64,000 bases of DNA from Synchiropus splendidus. Lineage: Eukaryota; Chordata; Actinopteri; Syngnathiformes; Callionymidae. A model generated the notes under the pieces. The model saw nothing but the letters and a program-made list of their open reading frames with translations. It ran no database searches and was not told where the DNA came from. Positions 46,801 to 58,411 of this stretch are shown piece after piece; position 1 is the first letter of the stretch, and each line of letters begins with the position of its first letter. The stretch is from the NCBI RefSeq assembly GCF_027744825.2, contig NC_071345.1:15625501-15689500 (forward strand). The letters are read 5' to 3'. The position numbers and the translations under genes were made by a program.

Positions 46801-48184
46801 TGCCTGTAATTTTCATTATGAATGTTTCAAATATCAAAATGCTACATAGAGACAGTGGATGCCAAAAAATCAGGGGTGGCGTCAGCTGGTTTTGTTTGAG
46901 TGTCATTGGAAAATATTCACTCAACAGAGAGATGCTTTAGAGTAGTGTAGCAAACTTTTTGAGACCTCACTCTCCAAGGTGTTTTGAGTTGTATTATAGA
47001 AGTCTGATCTTTGTCAGACTAAATCGACAACTAACTTTCCTCAGGTCCCATATGACAGAGGTCAATATTGTGAGCCTCACTATGATTGTCAGACAGATGC
47101 ATGGCCTCATGATAATAATAGCAATAAACTGTTAATGTATAGTCACTACCTAACCATCTGGTGAACATTTTTAACAGCTATTGAACAGCAACAGACTGCT
47201 ATTTCATCGATGAAGCACTTTGTGTTTAGTTAAACACTCAGGCAAATAGCTGCCAGTTTCGGTGGTGTTTCCGATTTTCAACAAACAGGAATATTGCCAA
47301 ACCTTAAATATTTCCATTTGTTCTCTGAGCTCGCTGAAGTTGCCAGGAACAGGCAGTGGGAGGAGATACGATAACACACAAGATCAACACATCTGAGACA
47401 CACACACATTCTCCCATTATCATGCAGAAAGGAAAGCAAGATAGGTGTATTTACACTCAAACCTTCTGAGGGTTCTGGGCGAGCCTGCGCGACCGTGTGT
47501 GTGGGCTCCAACAGGCTGAGGTGAAGTAAACATCAGCCAGAAAAAGGTGTTAAAAAAATGAAATCCTGCTTGATCACATGACATTCTAGCCTGTTTGATG
47601 TTCCAATATGAGCAACTTGGCGGCTGCAACTAAACTATAAATCAACTACCCTCACCTTTAGTTTTGTGTTGAATGCTCTTTGAAAACTGCGTGTTCTTGG
47701 AATGTGGAACTACTACACAGGAAGTTAAAGACTACAGTGGAACATACTAGTGGACGTCTGTGTGTGTGTGTGTGTATTCAGGGAGTAAATACGGCTCTTT
47801 AACATCGGCAAAAGTAGCCAGAAACAAGACGTCAGAACTTCAAAGGCCGCTTCATATAAACAGTAGAACTTGCTCGTATTTTAATAGCGGCACAGCAGTG
47901 ATGGGCTGCTGAATAAAATGAGCGCCAGTTCCATCTGGGTCACATCTTATCAGAGCTATTGGGACACATTGATGAAATCCTGACTTGCTTGTTAACCTGC
48001 CCAGTGGAGGACGCTAAACTGACACTGAGGGAAGCGAAGGCTGGAGACAGAAGACAGGAGGAATAAATGAGCAAGAGGAAGACAGCAGGAGATGGATCGC
48101 ATCGTTGAGGTGGACCAGAAATAAAGTGGCACTGTGATTTAAGGAGGAAATCAAGATGACTATGATGAATAGCATTATTTTATT
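43886..48184. other. Gene-free DNA, nothing recognised
   Basis: Scattered short ORFs, a T-run at 44098-44107 and a GT run at 47758-47775. No exon or transposon end is recognised. Confidence 0.4.
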
Positions 48185-48185
48185 G

Positions 48186-48265
48186 TGTCAAACTTGAGGC
48201 CTCGGGGCCAAATCTGGCCCACTGTTGTTCTATGTGGCCTGTGGGATATTTGGCTCAAAGGTTAA
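48186..48265. mobile_element. hAT-like repeat end, fragment
   Basis: The words GTCAAACTTGAGGCCTCGGGGCC, AAATCTGGCCCAC and ATGTGGCCTGTGGG are the recognisable end of a widespread short hAT-type family whose terminus reads GTGTCAAACT. Only this end was seen. Confidence 0.5.
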
Positions 48266-51200
48266 TTCAAGGTAATGTAGATATAGTGGGCTATAAACAC
48301 TAAGCTAAACTGAAAAGAAGACATCATTGATGCCAACAATAATAGAACAGAATAATTTATGGGGAAAGAAAGGAATTTGACAGTAAGGAGGTGCTTGTTG
48401 TTGCAAAAGCTTTCTGATTCATTGTACCATTGCTTTTGTACCACTGGAAGCCTGTCACAGCAGAACATCAATACAAATGTTTATAATAATAAAAAAAATG
48501 ATAGAAGAGTTTCTTCTGAGCTATGATGTGTGTTTGGAAAGAAGACAGTCAAGAGAGAGACTATCATGCTAGACTGAGCCTCCAGTCTTTAAATAATCTG
48601 TAACCGTAAATAGAGTAGGAATAATCCACTATTATGCAGTTTGTTGTGTCGTCGTATTCTTTTCTGCTTTCTTTAATTGTTTCCACTGAGTTGCAGTTTT
48701 TAAATAATTTACATGAATTCCTATTCAAATTTCTGCACTTTTGCACTGAAACTGTACATACATTGTGCCGGTTTATTTTTTAAGACAAGAATGAAAAAAA
48801 GAATAATTGTGAAGAATTGTAATTATTAGTTGTAACTAGAACACTGATCAGACATAAAAAAAAAAAACAGCCAGAGTCATTTAATTGATGAATCCACTCT
48901 CATTTTGCCTCAGCAGAGATGCATAAAAATATCAATAAATCACACATCACTGGTCACCAATAATCCTGTGTAGTCTACATGACACCAGAATCAGATCATA
49001 AAACCAAAAGAACTAAGTAAATGAATTGCATGAATGTCGTTTGTTGTGTAGTTACACTGCAAAAAGACGACCAGAAGTGAACCTCAGTCCACCTTGCCAA
49101 CTGATGGACAGTGATAATTGATTATTAATGGTCATTCTCTGACTGTCCTAGTTTTCAAACTGTAGTAAACTGAAGCCTGGCAGTTGGCAGCCAACAGACG
49201 GAAGGATTCCGTGTGTAGTCTGTTGATCTGACAAAGAATAATGGTGGTGTTCTATCCAAAAGCCCAGCATTAGAACAGAAGAGTGCCGTACTTATCTCTT
49301 TAAAAAAGTATTTTGGCAGACTCATGTTATTAGTTAAACTGGCAGCTGCTAGACAAAATGATTGGGGATTGTAACAATTGTCAGTGTCACTCTGTGCTGC
49401 CCAGAACAGGCAGCGTTTCACCACAGATAAAAGTCAGCGAGATTGGTTTACAATTGCTTGACTCATATTTCTTTGCCCTGTCACATCCCTTATCTTCGTC
49501 ACTCTTCTCTTTTTTCAGCTACTTCCTGTTATCACGAAAAATGACAGTTTAAAAATACACTGATCAATGCCAGATATAGTGCGAACTCCGTTTTGATTGG
49601 ATGATTCCATAATCGCTATAATTGGGTGGAGTTGAGGTTGTTAAAAACATCGATACTCACGCGCCGTATTCAGATAAAATATAAATCAAAGGTAGTTATG
49701 CTAGCTAGGACAGGGGAAGTGTGACTCGAGTCACTGATCAACATGGGAAACGGTGAAAGAAAAAGAAGACTCTTCCACAGCAAGTACTGTCTCAGAATGA
49801 CACATTTTTCAGGCAATTATTGAACAAAAAAAAACACAAGTTTCAAATTACTCAGTGATGATGCAGTATGACTCCAGCCTCCCACACGCTGAGTGGGTAT
49901 AAAACGAGAAATTTCAAACCATTTACACGCTTCATAGAAAAGCAAGTGAGGCTAATTCAGCAGAAGGTAAATGTTGCGTCAAGCGGTTCTGTTTACGCTG
50001 CGTTCCCTGGTGAGCGCCGATGCTTCCAGCGGGAGTTACCTGCATCACCCAGGCAACAAAACCCGCCATTAACCCAGCCAACAAGCCAGTGTTCCACTCG
50101 GGGAGGAAGAAAAAAAGAGTGACAAGGCCCATTTACACAAGAAATAAGTGCACATACACATGCGTGGGGTCACTCTCTCCACATCACACGGCACCGGGAT
50201 CACCAAGATGAGTTACTAAAAATGGAGACGACTCACCATCAAACCACAAACAACCACAAACTAATGGGTTTGAATTATTTATATTAGATAAATGTCTATT
50301 CAAGATGAAGAGAAATCTCCTGTTATGGAGTACGATGAGGAGTAGGTGTGTTCAAGTGACCAACAAATGAATTCCAAGCCATCTTCAGGACTATTTACTG
50401 AAATAAACTGGGAGTACGCTAACTGTCATTCAGAGAGTCCCCTTCTTTTATTTGATTTGAAAATTTCTATATCTATGTGAAACCATTACCCCTTCAAATC
50501 CATCCAAAAAGGTCCACGCCAGAACAAACACTGTGTCTAGTTTTTAAGGAAGACAGGCAAGACTGGTAATTGGGAGATTTTGAGGAGTCAGTCGAGTATA
50601 ATCTGATGGGATTTACGACTATGCTCTTTAAATAGAGTTCTGCAGCCAGGGATTAGACAATCGTGGGCAGTCAACCTGAAGAGCAGCAGTTTTGGTGAAT
50701 TACGGAATAATGATGTTTAGAGAGCATCTGTGTGCAACAGTGGTATTTGTTTTGGGGCTTTTGCAGTTAGACATTGGATGTAATCGTACGAATTGGTGCT
50801 GTTTGTTGCGGACTGTTCATGTTTTGTTATTCAGAGCAACACATATCTGTCACAATAGGACTTAAACATATAAAGAAAATTTATATTCCTTGTTAGACTT
50901 GGTCCGTTTTGCTAAATTCAATAAATGTCAACCCACCCCTCTCACCCACCCACCTCTGTAATTGAGTTTGAAGCCTCTAATGGAGAGCACATGCTTCATT
51001 TTAGTGGTGTTAGTCAAACAAAAAGTCTGAATTGTACAGCTTTCTGAAAGTATCATGAGTGTCTAATACACTGGTTGTAGACTGTATACTTGGGTGGATG
51101 GGGGGTAGTTGGGCAGGGTGCCGTACCAGGGGCTCCTGCCTTGCCTCCACAATGCTCATCACATCTGGATACAATGTGGGAAATGGGGCAGTGAGGCCAA

Positions 51201-53030
51201 CAGAATGGCTGAAGGGAGGGTGCGAGTCTGCTGGGGAATTCTTTACAAAGAATCAAGAGCCGATGGAAAAGGCAGAGGTTGAGCTGCTGGACATGGAGCA
51301 CCGGGGTTGTCTGGTGAGAAGGATCGGGGTGTATGGAGAGAGGGTAGGTCGGGGGTGGGGGGGACACTGAAACACACCCTATCTTTTGGTCTCCTCTTCC
51401 CTGTGTAGTTGACTGCAAAGCCCCGAGCAACAGACTGACAGGGTTGCAGCTGCAAAGCAAACAGCAGTCTGAGAAACACACTGCGGATAAAAATAGTTTT
51501 TGCTGCCAGGAATGAAAATGTTTTAATTAAGTCCTTATTCTAGTATCTGAGGGAGAAGTAATGAAGATGTTCGGTACGTGTAAAAAAAAAAAAAATTTAA
51601 TCCACCCAGCTTGCGCCAGCGGTAGGAAGTTGTTGCCAATTCTAAATGCGTTGTCCAAGTTCTGACAAGAAAAAACACTAACTAGAAATTGTAGTGTTCT
51701 GTTTGGTTTGGAAAAACCATTGAACCAGATTTGTTGTAACTTCAGTTTCTTTGTGTTCTCAGCTCTCTGGATTGAATCTAGACCTTTTACTGGCCACACC
51801 TCAAACTACAGTCTTCTTTTGAATCTTGTGCTGAGCTATATCACAAGTGTGTGACTGACTTCTAACTGTATAATGTGTGTTGGCAGACAGCAACACCGAC
51901 AGCCCTTAGTCCAGCACCTGCCCTTGGTTTAACTAAACGTTTGTTGTTAGTCTGTTTTATTAGTTGTCTTATTTATTTTTTTATTTACTGGCAAGTAAAA
52001 ACGTTTTTTTAATTAGTTTTAATGGAATTTTTATTTGTTTACAGTTCTGTTTTTCATGCTAATAATCTTTTTTTTGTCTATTTTTTTCCAAGGATTTAAC
52101 ATTTTTCTGTTCCCACAGACGATAGAAGTTGCAGCGCATGATTCATGACATCTCTGGTTATCAATGACGTCATCTTGAGTCTGACATGCCTCTAATTCAC
52201 TCTTTATTTTCTAAATGATGACAGCAAAAACAGCCATCTACAAGAACAAATTATTATCACTATGCACACCTGTATATCAAATAAAATAACCTTTCAAAGC
52301 TCATTTGTTTATTATTACTGTTGAGCATTTAGAAAACAAATTCTAAAATTGTTCCAAAAATCTTTGTTCTGTCGTCACCAGGTGCCTGCAGCTAAACTGT
52401 TCCTCAGATCCACGTGTGGATTTGAGGTGAGTTCATTATCCTCAGCCCCCCTCCAGCCCTCCTCTTCCTCACCTCTGTCCTCAGTGACCCAAGAGCCTGC
52501 TTGACCTCGCCATCGACTCTCCAAAACTTCCTCAACTGTTTCCTACAGCCTACTCCCGGGCTGCTCTCTGAGTACAAGAAAAAACAAGTGGAATGCTCTC
52601 ACAAGCTTCAAGTGCTACTTGTCTGAATCATAATGTTTGGAAAATGTTGTAGTTATTTTGACATTCTAGCGACAAATCGTGAATCCAAAATAAATACAAA
52701 TATTTAGGTGGGAAAGGGGCCTTTTATCTTTCAGAGTGCTCCTTTATTTTGCTGTAGCAATGTCCCAAACTAAACGTGAATCTTTGCCCTTGTAGCCTCC
52801 TTCAACACTACTTTCAATGGGATGAATAATTCCTCGCTAACAATTCAGATTAACCTTCTAACACAGGATCAAATGAGTTTATATTTGTTTGAAGTTCCTT
52901 TCAAACGGTTCTGCTGAACACGCTGCCCTTTACATTCCTGTGGAAGACCGAGAATTTGTCATTCAAATTTCATCTGATGAGGGTTGCAGCTTACGGTGTT
53001 TTTGACAGTGGATATATAAATAGAATGCAC
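48266..53030. other. Gene-free DNA, nothing recognised
   Basis: Mostly AT-rich with short ORFs. A CCACCC-rich patch lies at 50931-50956, and the plus strand is G-rich at 51093-51365. No exon, RNA gene or transposon end is identified. Confidence 0.4.

Positions 53031-53033
<3 letters not shown>

Positions 53034-53115
<82 letters not shown>
53034..53115. repeat. (TA)n microsatellite
   Basis: About 40 uninterrupted TA units. Confidence 0.97.
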
Positions 53116-53118
<3 letters not shown>

Positions 53119-56100
53119 CTCATATTAACCACAATACAAAGATTTTAAAATGTTCTGTAACCTTACATTAGCATTTTAATTGCTCAAAATATGGTGTGAG
53201 AGGTATGTGTCCTTTGATGTATCTTTTGTGAATATGTTGTGAATTTGTCATTGCACTTTCAAAGCCACTTTAAAGCCAAGTGACAGCAATGAAGTCTCCA
53301 GGGGACCAACTCAGAGCAACAGTTTGACTGAAATTTTACTTAAAATTAGGCCGGGAAATTCTATCATAAAATGTGTATCTAAACTATCAATCAAAACTGT
53401 AGCTACTGTAAATATTAAGTTGAACTATATTATCAATAAACCAATCACATAAAAAGGAGATATATTTGATGGACTAAAAGGCAGATTTGGCAATGTTTTT
53501 AACGTACACACCTGTTAGCTCATGCTAAAATCTGAAAAGCTATTTGCACACAATGATTTGTGTCATCTCTGTGATCTGAGGTACGTAATGCAAATAAATA
53601 TACTTAGCTTCTGCTATAAACTAACTTATGTATGTTGAAATAGTTCCTGTAGCTCCATGCTAAAACTTCCTTAATTTGAAAAACATGTTTTTATGGGTCA
53701 TTTTTGCTTGTTCCCTAATGTGGCAACAAACTACATTCAACTAAAACTTTGAATAAGAGTTTGTTATTCATGGGTGTTTTTTGTGTCCAACTTATTGTAT
53801 TTCTTTATTTCCCTGCTGAATAACACAGCTTTCATGCTGTTCTTAGAACTCTGTTGTGCAAAGGGGTATCATGTGCTTGTGGTATTGACATTTTGCTGAT
53901 ATCGGATTTGCAGATATTGTCCAAACACCTGACCTTCGATACTGATAAAAATGATACCGATATATCCCACTCCTTTCATGCCAATCATATTAGCTGTCAT
54001 GAAAGTAACACATTAATAATTGCTATTGTGATGCCTGTGATAAACATGTCTGTTAAAAGCAACAATACTGCTTAAATTCCAGTAACACAGAAGTCTGTTG
54101 GATTTCTACAACCATTTAATATCGATATTATCAGACAAAACTCTCAAACTCCCTGCTAAATACCAGGAAATATGCTTTAAATAGACATGTCACTGGCGCT
54201 TGCATTAGCTTGTAGACAAATTTTGCCCATTAAGTGAAGCAAAATGGGACCTCAGTAAATGTATTGGAATGAGATTTTTTATTTAAATTTTAAAAGTTAC
54301 AAACAAGCAAAAGCCATTTGTGGAAGGCTGTACAGTAGTATCTTTACATTCAGATGTGAAGCAAACAAGCATGTTGGACTCAAATCCAGCTGTTCAAGTT
54401 GCCAGGGCTCCTCTGTCCCGAGCGCACGCATGAACACGCACATCTACCAAACACATCGCGGCAAGGTTAGTCTGACATCAGTGGCTAACGATCAGCCTCT
54501 GTGTGCAGCTCAACGATTAGCTGCAGTCGCCCCGAGACATTTCCAGCTAGTTTTAAGTTCATCTGACATGCAACATCACTGGCCTTTGTCTCCACTTCAC
54601 CCTGCTGAAACTATGTTTTTTATTGTTTGGACTGTGGTCCAAACAATATTGCAGACCTGTGTAAGTGTTGAATCAGCTTCAGGGAGAGGACAACAGCGTG
54701 TGTGTTTGTGTGTGCGTCATGGGTGTAACAGTGCGATAATTACAGGGTGAAGTAGGTTTCTTGTGACTGGTGTGATTCTCTCATCCATATTTTTGTCAAA
54801 CTGAACTGCAATTGTTTGGTTGAACCAATGAGGAGGATTTCATTGTATTCTTAGTCTGCTTCTTCAGAGTGATCCACACCTACAGTCGACCAATCAAACA
54901 GCTAAAAAGCTACAGGCTACACCATCATGTTTCTGTTAAACACATTTGAAATATAAAAGACTGTTTCGCCTACTTACATAGGAAATAAGTCCCCCTCCCC
55001 CATCTGTCTCTAATGCCCTCTGGGCTGTTGTGAGTGTGGATTAAGTTTGGGTGGTACTTCCCCTCTCCTGCCCAGATATGCACTCGTACCTAGCAGAACT
55101 TGTCAACCAGCGTCCCGAAAATAATGTGTGTATTTTGGAGAAATACATTTTGCACAGGGGAAGAAGAACTTGGTGGAACAACACGGTCCAGTCTATTGTG
55201 ACATTAAATATGAAAGCAAAGTATCCCTAAAGGACACAAAGCGACAAGACAGAAAACAAGAACTGCAAGTGAAACCAAATTTCAGGATGAAGCAAATGCC
55301 ATGTTGTTTTGACACGAAATGATGTGAACATATAGGAATGGATTGGTTGTATATTTAAGTACACTTTAAGTTTCAGATCACAAAAGAAGTTTTATCATGA
55401 GCTAGAATAGAAAATATACTTGATCAAAACTAGCCTAGAAAGAGGATATGTTAAGGACTAAATAGATAAAATATTTGATATTAACTAACATTGTAAGTAA
55501 CATATGAATAAGTATGAAACAGCAAGACATACAGCATATTCATTGCTTAGTGGTATTAAAGTAAAGTGTCTGAATGTTCAGGCGAGCACAACAGTGGGTC
55601 AATAATGGTGATCAACTCCCAAGAGTTCTGGTTCCGCACTCCCTCAGCCCAGAGCAGAGTGATCCTCCCGGCTGCGATCCTGCACAGCCTTCAATCACAG
55701 CAACCATGCCAGCTTTTGTTTTGTAGACAAAATCCATTAACTATGATAAGCATGCCAATGAAAACAGGAGAGGCTCGGCAAACTTTTGTTGTCATGATTT
55801 ACCTGAGAGACACACAGTTTTCACAGTTTCAGGCAGCTCATATGTTCTGATCAGTCAGGCTAGATCTGGCCATGACCACGAGCTGCTCTCTTCTGGTTTA
55901 ATGAACTCTTTACAACTACAATTACAAACATTATATTTACCATCCATGTAAAAGGAAGACGGACAGTTAATCCTATGGGATTATTTACAAAGTTGAGAGT
56001 GTTCAGAGTGACTAACTGCACGCCCATATTTAGGTCAGGTGATACCTGAACAATGCCTGTATTCCAAACACATTCTAAAATTCACTTCTGAGTCTTTTCT

Positions 56101-56359
56101 GGACGCTGAATGGTGCTTTTATGTTAAATCAAAGTGACTCCAACTGAGAGGAAATCCATTACAACAATAATGGGCTTCTATTTAGATGAAATAAACCTCA
56201 GTCCATTCAGATATTTGCTTAGCACTGGCCAAGGATTTGCCTAGGAGGGTAGGTCATTCAGGGTGTATGACAATAGTAAAGCAGGGTCATTTTGAAAACT
56301 GAATATCAGGACTAAAAATGATGAAATTAACAAATGATGTTCAGGAGACAAATAACAAA
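53116..56359. other. Gene-free DNA, nothing recognised
   Basis: AT-rich sequence with a perfect 12-bp hairpin at 54621-54648 (see findings). A 163-codon ORF at 54259-54750 shows no domain and I do not call it. Confidence 0.4.
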
Positions 56360-56364
56360 GAAAT
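56360..56364. other. Target site duplication, left (GAAAT)
   Basis: GAAAT directly precedes the TGTCATGG end of the left LTR and is repeated exactly at 59203-59207 after the right LTR. Five bases is the usual length for Ty3/gypsy integrase. Confidence 0.9.
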
Positions 56365-57155
56365 TGTCATGGCTCCGCTTCCAGGCTCCGAGTCCTGGTT
56401 TTGGTTTTTCCCCTCTGTTCCTTTGGCACACGGCTGGAGCCGATTGACCTCTAATGACTGGTGGTCTACAAGAACACCTGGGCTCCAGCAACGTGTGCCA
56501 GACCGTTTTTGATCCCATTGTTTGTTCCCTGTGTTTGCCGGAAGTCCCTGTGATTATTCCTCTCGTTCCGGTGTTTTTTGGACTTCTCGTTCCCTGTGGT
56601 AACTCCTTGGTTCTCGTGTCTCTCCCTGTGTTCGGCTTTTTGTTCTGTCTTGTTCTGTGCGCTAGCTAGCTCCTTTAACTCCCGGTTCTCGTTTCGCTCC
56701 CTCTCTGTTAAGCTTCTTGTTTTGTGTGCAGCTAGCTTGTTTAACTCCTGGTTCTCGTGTCTCTTCCTGTGTTAAGCTTCTTGTTTTGTGTGCAGCTAGC
56801 TTGTTTAACTCCTGGTTCTCGTGTCTCTTCCTGTGTTCGGCTTCTCCTGTTCTGTTAGCTAGTTTTTGGATTTCTCTGTTTAACCCTGGTGCCCTGAGCT
56901 TAGTGTTTTTTCTCCCCAGTCTCCATGTGTTTCTTGTTCCCTTTTGTAGTTTATTCTCTGTTCATTGATATTCAGTTTGTGCTTAGTTTCTCCCGGTTCG
57001 GTGACGCTTTCAGTTGTGATTCAGTTGTTTGTTTAATTATTAAATATCTAATTTTTACTCCGTCCTGCCTCCAGTGCCTTTCACCACTCGCACTTGGGTC
57101 TTGGTCACGTCGTCCTACGTGGCTTTAGCTCCCTCGTCCCTTCGCTCTCGTGACA
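56365..57155 (+). repeat. Left LTR (791 bp)
   Basis: It begins TGTCATGGCTCC and ends GCTCTCGTGACA. If self-priming holds, transcription starts at about 56497, giving a short U3 of about 130 bp. An ATTAAA polyadenylation signal lies at 57039-57044. The middle consists of degenerate tandem units; two of them (56708-56770 and 56771-56833) are a nearly exact 63-bp duplication built on GTTAAGCTTCTTG and GCTAGCTTGTTTAAC. Confidence 0.95.
56497..56507 (+). other. Putative self-primer sequence in the LTR
   Basis: GCCAGACCGTT here is the exact reverse complement of the 11 bases that follow the left LTR. In Tf1-type elements such a sequence forms the 5' end of the transcript and primes reverse transcription after cleavage. 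The predicted transcription start is therefore 56497. Confidence 0.7.
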
Positions 57156-57156
57156 T

Positions 57157-57167
57157 AACGGTCTGGC
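57157..57167 (+). other. Primer binding site for self-priming
   Basis: AACGGTCTGGC begins two bases after the LTR end. It lacks the usual TGG start of a tRNA-primed site. It pairs perfectly with GCCAGACCGTT at 56497-56507; the pairing breaks on both sides, giving exactly 11 bp. Confidence 0.72.
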
Positions 57168-57168
57168 C

Positions 57169-58380
57169 ATGTTAATAGACCCAGCAGTGTTGAAGGGCTG
57201 GCAGGACGAGCTAGACGCTCAGGCCACCAGTATAGGCAATATGGAGAGGATGACATTGTCTATTTTTGAGCTGTTGGACTCCATGTCTGAGGCGGTTGCA
57301 CGGCTTTCCTCCGGCTCTGCTCTGTCCGGTTCTCCGCTTGCTTCCTCTGCTCTTCCTCTCATGTTAGAGCAAACTTTTTCTGTTCCCGTCCTGGCTCCAG
57401 AACCTGAGCTTCCCGTCCGTGATTTTCTTTTTGAAGATTTTTGTATTTTTCCGGCGCCTTCCAAAGACTCCTGTGCGGCTCCCAAGCCGCTGCCTCCCAA
57501 AATCTCCTGCGCGGCTCCCAGGCCGCCGTCTCCCGTGGACTCTAGCACGGCTCTCAAGCCGCCGTCTCCTCCCGAGGGCCCCTACGCGGCTCCCAAGCCG
57601 CCGTCTCCTCCCAAGGGCCCCTACGCGGCTCCCAAGCCGCCGTCTCCTCCCGAGGGCCCCTACGCGGCTCCCAAGCCACCGTCTCCTCCCGAGGGCTCCT
57701 GCGGGGCTCCCAAGCCGCCGCCGTCTCCTCCCGACGTCTCCAGCGGGGCTCCCAAGCCGCCGCCGTCTCCTCCCGACGTCTCCAGCGGGGCTCCCAAGCC
57801 GCCGCCGTCTCCTCCCGACGTCTCCAGCGGGGCTCCCAAGCCGCCGCCGTCTCCTCCCGACGTCTCCAGCGGGGCTCCCAAGCCGCCGCCGTCTCCTCCC
57901 GACGTCTCCAGCGGGGCTCCCAAGCCGCCGTCTCCTCCCGACGTCTCCAGCGGGGCTCCCAAGCCGCCGCCGTCTCCTCCCGACGTCTCCAGCGGGGCTC
58001 CCAAGCCGCCGCCGCCGTCTCCTCCCGACGTCTCCAGCGGGGCTCCCAAGCCGCCGCCGCCGTCTCCTCCCGACGTCTCCAGCGGGGCTCCCAAGCCGCC
58101 GCCGCCGTCTCCTCCCGACGTCTCCAGCGGGGCTCCCAAGCCGCCGCGGCCCCCCGACGTCTCCAGCGTGGCTCCCAAGCCGCCGCGGCCCCCCGACGTC
58201 TCCAGCGTGGCTCCCAAGCCGCCGCGGCCCCCCGACGTCTCCAGCGTGGCTCACAAGCCGCCGCCGCCTCCCGACGTCTCCAGCGTGGCTTCCAAGCCGC
58301 CGCCACGCCGGCTCTTCCAGTCGCTACAATGGGCCTCCTCCTCCCCTCGTCTACGACGACCGTCCATCCAGGACTGGTAA
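57169..58380 (+). CDS. Gag-like N-terminus fused to a proline-rich repeat protein
   Basis: This 403-residue ORF starts one base after the primer binding site and ends just before the polypurine tract, so it fills the whole internal region. Residues 1-50 (MLIDPAVLKGWQDELDAQ, then MERMTLSIFELLDSMSEAV) look like the coiled start of a sushi-type gag. I see no capsid major homology region and no zinc knuckle. From about residue 98 there are 21 units of 12-15 residues, from CAAPKPLPPKIS through YAAPKPPSPPEGP and SGAPKPPPSPPDVS to SVAPKPPRPPDVS. The C-terminus RRLFQSLQW to SIQDW is unlike the repeats. The function is unknown; it may have no function beyond spacing. Confidence 0.7.
   Translation: MLIDPAVLKGWQDELDAQATSIGNMERMTLSIFELLDSMSEAVARLSSGSALSGSPLASSALPLMLEQTFSVPVLAPEPELPVRDFLFEDFCIFPAPSKDSCAAPKPLPPKISCAAPRPPSPVDSSTALKPPSPPEGPYAAPKPPSPPKGPYAAPKPPSPPEGPYAAPKPPSPPEGSCGAPKPPPSPPDVSSGAPKPPPSPPDVSSGAPKPPPSPPDVSSGAPKPPPSPPDVSSGAPKPPPSPPDVSSGAPKPPSPPDVSSGAPKPPPSPPDVSSGAPKPPPPSPPDVSSGAPKPPPPSPPDVSSGAPKPPPPSPPDVSSGAPKPPRPPDVSSVAPKPPRPPDVSSVAPKPPRPPDVSSVAHKPPPPPDVSSVASKPPPRRLFQSLQWASSSPRLRRPSIQDW
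57463..58305 (+). repeat. GC-rich minisatellite, 21 units of 36-45 bp
   Basis: Units are built on GCTCCCAAGCCGCCG, TCTCCTCCCGACGTC and TCCAGCGGG. Length changes are in multiples of three, by CCG insertions (PKPP, PKPPP, PKPPPP). Variants are grouped along the array: EGP units first, then PPSPPDVS, PPPSPPDVS and last PRPPDVS. Several frames stay open on both strands because of this structure. Confidence 0.93.
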
Positions 58381-58398
58381 CACCAAGAGGTGTTCTTT

Positions 58399-58408
58399 AA
58401 GGGGGGGG
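58399..58408 (+). other. Polypurine tract
   Basis: AAGGGGGGGG lies three bases before the right LTR, in the position where plus-strand synthesis is primed. Confidence 0.85.
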
Positions 58409-58411
58409 TAC

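Noticed and set aside
54259..54750. 163-codon plus-strand ORF
   Set aside because: No domain, no repeat or splice support, Cys/Ser/His-rich by chance, in AT-rich DNA.
57560..58300. CRISPR-like regular repeat
   Set aside because: Repeats are directly adjacent with no unique spacers, lie inside a retrotransposon ORF, and the genome is a vertebrate. It is a coding minisatellite.
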